A DNA stretch of 64,000 bases, taken from the NCBI GenBank assembly GCA_036852015.1, contig JAANDG010000008.1, positions 124,001 through 188,000 on the forward strand, written 5' to 3'. Shown piece by piece: positions 26,067 to 35,207 of the stretch. The stretch comes from Pelodera strongyloides (lineage: Eukaryota; Nematoda; Chromadorea; Rhabditida; Rhabditidae). Positions within the stretch are counted from its first letter, which is position 1. Every line of letters begins with the position of its first letter. A program made the translations under genes and the position numbers. A model generated the notes under the pieces. That model was not told the DNA's origin. It worked only from the letters and a program-made list of their open reading frames with translations, and ran no database searches.

Positions 26067-26350
26067 TGGGGTTTCCATGTTTGCGATTCGCACCTGCGAA
26101 AATGTCAAACCGCTGTCCATGTTTGAGTCGATGTAAATGACAGGGTCCCGCAGCGATTTTGGATTTAGTATGGATCTATTTCAAAATAGTACGGATCTAG
26201 TATGGATCTGATTCACTTTCGCTGTAGGACCATGTCAAACGTGCGATTCGCATGGGTTACGGTAGGCAGTTGACATGCATGTAAAATGACTTGAACATGG
26301 ACAGCGGTTTGACATTTTCGCAGGTGCGAATCGCATACATGGAAACCCCA
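26067..26350. mobile_element. Family D foldback MITE (TAA-flanked), copy 1
   Basis: About 50 bp terminal inverted repeats, TGGGGTTTCCATG then GCGATTCGCACCTGCGAAAA, flanked by TAA on both sides (26064-26066, 26351-26353). A 3 bp TAA duplication fits PIF/Harbinger-type elements. The centre has repeated GTATGGATCT motifs. Confidence 0.8.
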
Positions 26351-27174
26351 TAAAACAGTCATCCTCTACGGACAACCACAGCAGCCGTGTATGTAAAAAG
26401 TTATTCGTTATTCTTTATTTTGCACTTCTTCATATTTCCATGAATATTTCCATATAGGACATACGAAAGTGTGTGTAAGCCTGTCCTCTTCTCTTATTTT
26501 GTTAACACGCTACAAACTACACGCATAAGTTGAGTCTTGATACAATTGCCCTTGGGCATTGGCGTAATTGCCTTTCAGCGATAATTTCCAGATCTAATTG
26601 CCTTTAATTTATTGATTCCATATCAGTTTGCTGATTCTATGTCATCATAGCACGTCGCTCCATGCTACTATTTATACTCTACGAGATTTCGAAAGTATTT
26701 ATCACTCTCTCTTAAATTTCTTGCTGCAATTTCTTATATGTTATGCTAACGTTTGTACTTGGTCCAATGTACGTTTGTTTCTGCTACTCATTAATTATTG
26801 TTTCAGTGCATTATAATGTTGTGTGTATTTCAGGAAAACGGAATGTTTGCACCAGTCGGTGTGCCCAACACTTCATGCGAGCGTTAACATAGAGCTACAA
26901 TGGCTGCTGGTACCGCAAAATCGTCATTGAAAGGTATTACTCTCCTCGTTTAATGCTTCAGTGCATCTCAGCTAGAGAATGTTATTAGACTTCGAGATAT
27001 TCATTTTGCATCTCTCTAAGGTTCTCTCTATCTCTCTAAGATTCTATCTCTCTAAGATTCTATCTCTCTAAGATCATCTCTCTAACAAGCTAAACCAAAC
27101 AGCTTCCAAAGTTTCTTGCTTATTGTTAGCTTTTTCACGGGCAAGAATGTCAAGCTAACTTTTTATTTGTTTAG

Positions 27175-27342
27175 AATCGGCGACGTTGCAGTGCACTTCT
27201 GAATAACTTTGTGAGCTCCACAAATGGATGCCGGCCTGACGACGAGGTGCCAAAGAAGACGCAGGTGGACGACGGCAACGACGTCGACATCGTGGACTAT
27301 GACAATGACAACATCAAGGACAACTTCGATACCTGGAATCCG
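27175..27342 (+). other. Acidic exon-like segment, unit 1
   Basis: Acceptor tttgtttag before it and donor CCG|gtgggt after it. The frame from the acceptor is open: it includes DDEVPKKTQVDDGNDVDIVD and ends DTWNP. Two single-base losses against unit 2 break the ATG-led frame. An upstream exon-like piece with ATG at 26900 (MAAGTAKSSLK, donor after AAAG) does not join in a useful frame. Confidence 0.35.
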
Positions 27343-27745
27343 GTGGGTGTGTTTCTCTCCCTCGCTATCTTCAGTCTCTCTTCTATGTTCTCTCTCCGCA
27401 GTCTCTTTTTCGATCTCTCCATCTCTCTCTACGTTTATTCATATTTATCTGTCTCTCTCTCTTGGTTTCCTCCGCATTTTTTCATTGTAAGGAAGCTTAT
27501 ATATTACTGTTTGTAATTAACAAGACATCTTTTATAAGTATTATTGAACCGTAACACGTTGAAACTTGTACCCTTTCCTGCCCCGTAGTTTATACTGAGC
27601 TTACCGACGTAGTGTGCTTCACCACCATGTCCCATAGGTACCATAAACCATAACGAGCTTGCGCCTTAGCTTACCATAAATGCCTCTTAGCGCGTTTCCT
27701 TAGCGTGATTCCGTAGCGTACTTTTCCCATTTTTCTTACGTGTTC

Positions 27746-28009
27746 AGTTCTTCACAAATCAACTAGCATACCTGTGATCTAATGCCCTAAATAGTTCACC
27801 TATTGAAATGGGTACCACAATTGGTCGGGCCGGTCTACTCCGAGAGAGCAATTGAGGCCCCGTTTTATAAGGTGCCTCCGCGTGGGCGCGCGCTAGAGCG
27901 GTCTCCAAATTGACCGGGTGACTCCGAGCGAGCGATTTAGAGCCCGCTAGAGCGCGCGTTCTATCTGGGGCATTAGGTTGCACTTATGCTTTTTGATTTG
28001 TGAAGAACT
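27746..28009. mobile_element. Foldback MITE (AGTTCTTCACAAATCAA ends), unit 1
   Basis: Terminal inverted repeat AGTTCTTCACAAATCAA; the interior is GC-rich with GGGCGCGCGCTAGAGC and CTAGAGCGCGCG. It is repeated in each unit. Confidence 0.7.
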
Positions 28010-28420
28010 GCGCACTTAGGAAAAATGGGAAAAGAACTTTTAGCTGACTGGCTTTTTCACAGAATTTTCGTAGATATAGTTCGATTAGTAAACATATTGT
28101 TGGAAATTTGGAAATAATTCTTCTGTTCTTTTCTTCTCTCTCTCTCGTCTCTCTCGTCTCTCTCTCTCTCTCTCTCAGTATTACCTGCAAACTTTTATAA
28201 AACACATATATTGTTTTCTATTCTTTATGTACATATCGATTCTATGGTGTCTCAGTTTGAACGTACAAAGCCAAGGCAGGATAGCGAAGGGAAGCCTAAG
28301 ACAATTATATCACTTTTTTTCCAGAGGTACCTATGCATGGTATTTTGTATCTTATGCGAACTTTCCTTTTTTTTCGTCCGTTCTATTTAGGCCCTAACAT
28401 TTGTGGAACGAGTTGTGGCG

Positions 28421-28498
28421 GTGCGGCTTGGCTAAATCGGTAGAGCAGCGTCCTGGGAACAGTTCTACGCGGGTTCAATACCCACTGCCTTTGTGGGC
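28421..28498 (+). other. tRNA-like module, unit 1
   Basis: A box TGGCTAAATCGGTAGAGC and B box GGTTCAATACC; the T stem GCGGG/CCCAC pairs. The acceptor stem is not convincing; a SINE head is more likely than a tRNA gene. Confidence 0.5.
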
Positions 28499-29053
28499 AT
28501 ATCTTTGAAACTCTGCTGGAAATGCCCGAAATGTGGTCACCCGTCGCTCATGGCAATGCAACGAATGTACGAAGGATGACTGGTTTGTCTCCCTTTTGAG
28601 AACTTTGTGAGATCAACACTCGTGCAAACAGTGCTTAAAATTAGGGTACGGTATATAATTATATATACTGCTTAGGATTAGGCTTAAGCTTAGGTTTCGT
28701 GTCCTGTTATTTTCACCAAGATTTACTCCTCTGTCTACCAATTATTCATATCTATTCAAGTTCAATTGTGTCACTATTTAATCGTGTTTATTGCAGAAAA
28801 ATCTTTCGGCTCTGTTGTGAGTCTCCGTGTCTGTGGTGTGCTCCCTTGCTCCTTTGGTTCTCTGACACACCCTTGCGCCATGACACTCCGTTGCACCATT
28901 TGGTTCTCTGCCACGCCCACATCCTTCAGCTGCCACGGACGCTCACCATTCCACCTTGCAGCCGTTTCTTTGCTCCCAGATCCCGTATTTAGTGCAGGAG
29001 GTCTGCTCATATTTTGTAAGTTTGATACATGGATCGAACCTGAGTCGGGCATC

Positions 29054-29197
29054 AGAGGCCGTATTCACCAACACACGGGAGCCCTCCCTTAGGTTCACGA
29101 GCGCAATGAATCTCTTCTGTTCTCGAACTCTCTGCACACTATTTAGCTCCCTAGGGAGGCCAGGGAGGGCTACCCGCGAGTTGGTGATACGGCCTCT
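29054..29197. mobile_element. Family G foldback (GGCCGTATTCACC ends), copy 1
   Basis: Terminal inverted repeat AGAGGCCGTATTCACCAACA with inner GGGAGCCCTCCCT and CCAGGGAGGGC; about 145 bp. Part of the 2.2-2.3 kb tandem unit. Confidence 0.75.
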
Positions 29198-29363
29198 GGA
29201 TTCCACATTTTTCTTTCATCGTCCGGGTTCTCTAATAAGTCCTACGTCCTAAGTGTTCTAGCTCCTTAGTGTCTCCGTTTTGTTTTTATTTTCAGGTTCA
29301 GGTGGTACTTTGAATAAAGCGTGCTAGATTTTTTCGTATAGTGTTCACATATTACTGATTTAG

Positions 29364-30437
29364 GAGTGGCGGTGCCTTGCGGAAGGAAAACGCGTCTCTG
29401 GACTTGCCGTTCTGTGTGTTTGTGGATCACGCTGTGACACCCATCTCGTTGTGACACTCGCTCCCAAATGGATGCCGGCCTTGACGACGAGGTGCCAAAG
29501 AAGCCGCAGGTGGACATTGACCACGACAATGACAACATCAAGGACAACTCCGACATCTGGCAATCCGGTGAGTGTGTTTACTCTTTTGCACTAGCAGGTA
29601 GACTCTTCACTCCCTCTCGCCTCCCTATCTTGCCTCTCTTTCTCTCTTCTTTCTTCTCGCTTCCTCTGTTCTCTCTCTTTCTGTCTCTCTCGCAGTCTCT
29701 TTTTCGATCTCTCCATCTCTCTCTCTCTCTCCTCCTCTCTGTTATTCCGTCTTTATCTATCTCTATTTCTTGGTTGCCTCCACCTATTTTTTTCATTGTA
29801 AGGAAGCTTATATATTACTGTTTAAAATGTACGAAAGACACCTTTATAATTATCACTGACCGTAACACGTTGAAACTTGTACCCTCCCCAGCCCCGTAGT
29901 TTACATTACACTGATATTACCGACATATTGTGCTTCACCACCATGTCCCATAGGTACCATACGCCGTAACTTGCCTCCTGGACCTTAGCTTACCATAATG
30001 TGCCTTTTGTTCCTTAGCGTGATTCCGTAGCGTGCTTTTCCCATTTTTCTACGTGTTCGTTCTTCAAAATCAACTAGCATACCTGTGGTCTAATGCCCTA
30101 AATAGTTCACCTATTGAAATGGGTACCACAATTGGTCGGGCCGGTCTACTCCGAGAGAGCAATTGAGGCCCCGTTTTATAAGGTGCCCCCGCGTGGGCGC
30201 GCGCTAGAGCGTTCTCCGAATTGACCGGGTGACTCCGAGCGAGCGATTTAGAGCCCGCTAGAGCGCGCGTTCTATCTGGGGCATTAGGTTGCACTTATGT
30301 TTTTTGATTTGTGAAGAACTGGGCACTTAGGGACAATGAGAAAAGTGCTTTTAGCTGGCTGGCTTTTTCACAGAATTTTCGTAGATATAGTTCTATTAGT
30401 TAACATATAGTTGGAATTTTGGAAATATTCTGCTTTT

Positions 30438-30481
<44 letters not shown>

Positions 30482-31634
30482 GTATTACCTGCAAACTTTT
30501 ATAAAACACATATATTTTTTCTATTCTTTATGTACATATCGATTCTATGGTGTCTCAGTTTGAATGCACAATGCCAAGGCAGAATAGCGAAGGGAAGCCT
30601 AAGACAATTATATCACCTTTTTTTCCAGAGGTACCTATGTATGGTATTTTGTATCTTCTTATGCGAACTTTCCTTTTTTCGTCCTTTCTATTTAGGCACC
30701 AATTTTTGTGGAACGAGTTCTGGCGGTGCGGCTTGGCTGAATCGGTAGAGCAGGGGCCTGGGAAGAGTTCTACGCGGGTTCAATACTCATTGCTCTCGGG
30801 CATAACTTTGAAGCTCAGCTGGAAATGCTCGGAATATGGTCACCAGTCGCTCATGGCAATGCAACGAATGTACGAAGTACGAAGGATGACTGATTTGTCT
30901 CCCTTTTGAGAACTTTGAAAACAACACACGTGCAAACAGTGCTTAAAATTAGAGTGCGGTATATAATTACATCTACTGCCTAGGATTAGGCTTAGGCTTA
31001 GGTTTCGTGTCCTGTTATTTTCACCAAGATCTTACTTCTCTGTCTACCAATTATTCATATCTATTCAAGTTCAATTGTGTCACTATTTAATCGTGTTTAT
31101 TGCAGAAAAATCTCTCGGCTCTGTTGTGAGTCTCCGTGTCTGTGGTGTGCTCCCTTGCTCCTTTGGTTCTCTGACACACCCTTGCGCCATGACACTCCGT
31201 TGCACCATTTGGTTCTCTGACACGCCCACATCCTTCAGCTGCCACGGACGCTCACCATTCCACCTTGCAGCCGTTTCTTTGCTCCCAGCTCCCGTATTTA
31301 GTGCAGGAGGTCTGCTCATATTTTGTAAGTTTGATACATGGATCGAACCTGAGTCGGGCATCAGAGGCCGTATTCACCAACACAGGGCCCTCCCTTAGGT
31401 CACGAGCGCAATGAATCTCTTCTGCCTCGACTCTCTGCACACTATTTAGCTCCTTGGGAGGCCAGGGAGGGCTACCCGCGGGTTGGTGATACGGCCTCTG
31501 GATTCCACATTTTTCTTTCATCGTCCGGGTTCTCTAATAAGTCCTACGTCCTAAGTGTTCTAGCTCCTTAGTGTCTCCGTTTTGTTTTTATTTTCAGGTT
31601 CAGGTGGTACTTTGAATAAAGCGTGCTAGATTTT
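29364..31634 (+). CDS. Candidate small repeated gene, unit 2 (acidic N-terminus), unconfirmed
   Basis: Exon-like parts: 29364-29567 (ATG at 29468), 31106-31326 and 31600 to a TAG at about 31631, joined by GT/AG sites. The first part encodes 33 residues, opening MDAGLDDEVPKKPQVDID, Asp/Asn/Lys-rich and ending DIWQS, with GC-rich third positions as in the real genes here. Units 1 and 3 carry the same segment; unit 1 differs by an in-frame 21 nt gain inside the acidic part, which suggests coding constraint. Joining to the second part keeps a frame only in unit 2; in units 1 and 3 the same splice meets TGA after KNLSALL or ENLSALL. The product resembles nothing I recognise. It may be a real short secreted or nuclear peptide gene, a captured exon or chance. 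Confidence 0.3.
30058..30320. mobile_element. Foldback MITE (AGTTCTTCACAAATCAA ends), unit 2
   Basis: Same element; its left end has lost a few bases (GTTCTTCAAAATCAA). Confidence 0.68.
30725..30802 (+). other. tRNA-like module, unit 2
   Basis: A box TGGCTGAATCGGTAGAGC and B box GGTTCAATACT; otherwise as unit 1. Confidence 0.5.
31363..31499. mobile_element. Family G foldback, copy 2
   Basis: Same element in the second tandem unit, with small deletions against copy 1. Confidence 0.75.
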
Positions 31635-31665
31635 TTCGTATAGTGTTCACATATTACTGTTTCAG

Positions 31666-31869
31666 GAGTGGCGGTGCCTTGCGGAAGGAAAACGCGTCTC
31701 TGGACTTGCCGTTCTGTGTGTTTGTGGATCACGCTGTGACACCCATCTCGTTGTGACACTCGCTCCCAAATGGATGCCGGCCTTGACGACGAGGTGCCAA
31801 AGAAGCCGCAGGTGGACATTGACCACGACAATGACAACATCAAGGACAACTCCGACATCTGGCAATCCG
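31666..31869 (+). other. Acidic exon-like segment, unit 3
   Basis: Identical in reading to unit 2 (ATG at 31770, DDEVPKKPQVDID), with acceptor tttcag and donor CCG|gtgagt. Its second segment (33427) has one A fewer, so the join stops early. Confidence 0.35.
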
Positions 31870-32010
31870 GTGAGTGTGTTTACTCTTTTGCACTAGCAGG
31901 TAGACTCTTCACTCCCTCTCGCCTCCCTATCTTGCCTCTCTTTTCTCTCTTCTTTCTTCTCGCTTCTCTGTTCTCTCTCTTCAGTCTCTCTCCGCAGTCT
32001 CTTTTTCGAT

Positions 32011-32050
<40 letters not shown>

Positions 32051-32367
32051 ATCCGTCTTTATCTATCTCTCTTTCTTGGTTGCCTCCACATATTTTTTTC
32101 ATTGTAAGGAAGCTTATATATTACTGTTTAAAATGTACGAAAGACACCTTTATAATTATCACTGACCGTAACACGTTGAAACTTGTACCCTCCCCAGCCC
32201 CGTAGTTTACATTACACTGATATTACCGACATATTGTGCTTCACCACCATGTCCCATAGGTACCATACGCCGTAACTTGCCTCCTGGACCTTAGCTTACC
32301 ATAATGTGCCTTCGTGTTTCCTTAGCGTGATTCCGTAGCGTGCTTTTCCCATTTTTCTTACGTGTTC

Positions 32368-32632
32368 AGTTCTTCACAAATCAACTAGCATACCTGTGAT
32401 CTAATGCCCTAAATAGTTCACCTAATTGAAATGGGTACCACAATTGGTCGGGCCGGTCTACTCCGAGAGAGCAATTGAGGCCCCGTTTTATAAGGTGCCC
32501 CCGCGTGGGCGCGCGCTAGAGCGTTCTCCGAATTGACCGGGTGACTCCGAGCGAGCGATTTAGAGCCCGCTAGAGCGCGCGTTCTATCTGGGGCATTAGG
32601 TTGCACTTATGTTTTTTGATTTGTGAAGAACT
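32368..32632. mobile_element. Foldback MITE (AGTTCTTCACAAATCAA ends), unit 3
   Basis: Same element with an intact left end. Confidence 0.7.
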
Positions 32633-32750
32633 GGGCACTTAGGGACAATGAGAAAAGTGCTTTTAGCTGGCTGGCTTTTTCACAGAATTTTCGTAGATAT
32701 AGTTCTATTAGATAACATATAGTTGGAATTTTGGAAATATTCTGCTTTTC

Positions 32751-32795
<45 letters not shown>

Positions 32796-33040
32796 GTATT
32801 ACCTGCCAACCGTTATAAAACCCATTGTTTTGTGTTCTATATGTACATATCGATTCTATGGTGTCTAATTTTGTATACACAAGGCCAAGGCAGAATAGCG
32901 AGTTTTTTAAGGGAAGCCTAAGACATATCACTTTAGTCATTTTCCAGAGGTACCTATATATGGTATTTTTTATCTTATGCGAACTTTCCTTTTTTCGTCC
33001 TTTCTATTTAGGCACTAACTTTTGTGGAACGAGTTCTGAC

Positions 33041-33118
33041 GGTACGGCTTGGCTCAATCGGTAGAGCAGCGGCCTGTGAAGAGTTCAACGCGGGTTCAAT
33101 ACAGAGTGCCCTCGGGCA
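33041..33118 (+). other. tRNA-like module, unit 3
   Basis: A box TGGCTCAATCGGTAGAGC kept; the T stem is damaged (CAATACAGAG). Confidence 0.48.
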
Positions 33119-33235
33119 TAACTTTGGAACTCTGCTGGAAATGTTCGAAATGTGGTCACCCGTCGCTCATGGCAATGCAACGAAAGTACGAAGAATGACT
33201 GGTTTGTCCCTTTTGAGTACTTTGAGATCAACGAG

Positions 33236-33316
33236 TTCGTATATAATTATACCAGCCGTTCGAAGAGCCCTACGGGCTCTTCTCCGACTTCAACGAGTTC
33301 GTATATAATTATATCT
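33236..33316. repeat. Insertion in unit 3 carrying a Helitron-type hairpin
   Basis: AACGAGTTCGTATATAATTA occurs twice around ACCAGCCGTTCGAAGAGCCC, CTACGGGCTCTTCTCCGACT. The hairpin matches the end of the Helitron-like element at 60215. Units 1 and 2 lack it. Confidence 0.55.
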
Positions 33317-33677
33317 TCTGATAATCATTCGTGTTCTGTTATTTTCGCCAAGTTCTTACTACTCTATCTACTAATTATTCATTCTATTCAAGTTCAAGGG
33401 TGTCACTATAATCGTGTTTATTTCAGAAAATCTCTCGGCTCTGTTGTGAGTCTCCGTGTCTGTGGTGCTCCCTTGCACCCTTTGGGTTCTCTGACACATC
33501 GTTGATCCTTTGGTTCTCTGGCACGCCCACATCCTTCAGCTGCCACGGATGCTCACCGTTCCAGGGACCACGTTCTTGCTCCGTTTCTTTGCTCCCAGCT
33601 CCCGTATCAAGACCCTTTAGTGGAGGAGGTATGATCATCATAAGCTGCGTACCTGGATCGCACCTGAATCCGGCATC

Positions 33678-33824
33678 AGAGGACGTATTTCACGAACACA
33701 CAGGGAGCCCTCCCTTAGGTTCACGAGCGCTCTGAATCTTTTCTGCTCTCGCACTCGCTACGCACTGTCTAGCTCCCTGGGGAGGCCAGGGAGGGCTCCC
33801 TGCGAGTTAGTGAATACGGCCTCT
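33678..33824. mobile_element. Family G foldback, copy 3
   Basis: Same element in the third tandem unit; slightly more diverged. Confidence 0.72.
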
Positions 33825-34200
33825 GGTTTCTATATTTTTCTTTCATCGTTCGGGTTCTCTAATAAGTCCTAAGTGTTCTAGCTCCTTAGGGTCTCCGTTT
33901 TGTTTTTACTTTCAGGTTCAGGTGGTACTTTGAATAAGCCGTACTAGATTTTATCGTATAGCGTTCACATATTAGTGTTTTAGGAGTGGCGGTGTCATGC
34001 GGAACGAAAACGGCTTCGCTGGACTTGCCGTTCTGGGTGTTTACGGATCACGCCGTGACACCCGTCTCGCTCTGACACCCATCTCGATGTGACACCCATC
34101 TCGCTCTGAACCCATCTCGCTGACACCCATCTCGCTCTGACACCCTCTCCCTGACGGACACTACTGCCCGTGGTGCGCCTGCGATCCGTTACTCGACTGC

Positions 34201-35207
34201 TTGAGTTCCCTGGCTGGTCTAACAAGCCAGTGGAATCTTAAGGACATCGTCATCTCCAATTAACTCCTCTTTTTGTGCTTGCGTATTGATGCTCGTTGTC
34301 GTGGTCCATCTTTTGAAAATATGCTGCTCAATCCCCCTTCAACAAATAAAGATTTAAGAAGGAGGGGGACGGGCTAGAGTATGCGGGATTGCTTACTGGA
34401 GGCATACCGAAGTTGTCTTGAGTTCAGTGCATCTTTGGCTCATTCACCGTACTTTGTTGTCGTACTTCATGCATAGTTTGTTTTCATTAGGAACGCTTGT
34501 ACGTGTGGTGTTGAGTGAGTTTTGCGCCGAATAACTGTTATGGAAAAATTATTTGTCGTGTGTCTGACTGAATGCGTAGCTGAGTAAGATTCGATTACGG
34601 TATCTTTCTGCGGCGTACATAAATCCAACCCGAGGCACTGCGGCTGCCCTAATGTGTTGAGAATATAGTAGCATCGGTTGATTTTCCGCACTTTGGGGTT
34701 GCCTTGCTTCACGCTTCAGTGTTCACGCTGATTGAGAGACTATGAATGACTGTGAAAGCCTGTTTTGGGGGGTGTGACCATTTGGGTAGTTGTTTTTTAT
34801 TCGATTACGGTGTCTATCGGTTCATACATAATCCAACACAATCCTAAGGTACTGTGGCTGTACCGTAGCTGTAGCTGCAGCAGTGTTTGAGAAATGTGTT
34901 TGTGATTAGAAATCTACCCAATCTACCGTATGCGATCTCAAATACTGGCTAGAGGCTAAATTCAGTGGTCGTGCGTTCCTTTTTGACACATGTTGTCGTA
35001 GTGTTTTTCCGACTTAACGGTCCAAGTGCAATATTTTGCACAGCTTTGCAACTTTTCTATTAGTACTGAACCAAAATAACCTTTGGAGTTTGCGACACTC
35101 AATGTGCAAAAAGTGGTCTTCAGTGGTACATATCAGTTGTTCTTCCCATGTTTTATTTTCTAGAATAATTGAAATTCGTACTACTTCACTGATAATCACT
35201 ATCACTA
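34201..35207. other. Spacer between the two tandem arrays
   Basis: No gene seen. Two diverged direct repeats (about 34590-34650 and 34802-34862) share GATTACGGT, CATACATAA-type and GGTACTGTGGCTG-type blocks. Confidence 0.5.

Larger units (their letters stand above)
20593..26830. other. Gene-free stretch
   Basis: Holds MITEs of families A, B, C, D and G2, the TTAGGC block and a hammerhead-like motif. No coding exon was recognised. Confidence 0.6.
27175..34200 (+). repeat. Tandem array of a 2.2-2.3 kb composite unit, about 3.5 copies
   Basis: Unit starts: 27175, 29364, 31666 and a partial at 33984. Each full unit holds, in order, an acidic exon-like segment after a splice acceptor, CT-rich tract, a foldback MITE with TTCTTCACAAATCAA ends, another CT run, a tRNA-like module, a second exon-like segment starting AAAATCTxTCGGCTCTGTTG, a family G foldback, and a short segment GTTCAGGTGGTACTTTGAAT with AATAAA. 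Units 2 and 3 are close to identical over long stretches; unit 1 is more diverged, and unit 3 diverges toward its end. The fourth copy decays into TGACACCCATCTCGCTC repeats (34050-34150). Confidence 0.88.

Noticed and set aside
26831..26932. First exon of the repeated gene (ATG at 26900)
   Set aside because: Acceptor and donor look good, but joining to 27175 reaches TAA after ten codons; left as unproven.
29468..29899. 143 aa continuous frame through the CT tract
   Set aside because: A good donor follows codon 33; the rest is CT-repeat translation.
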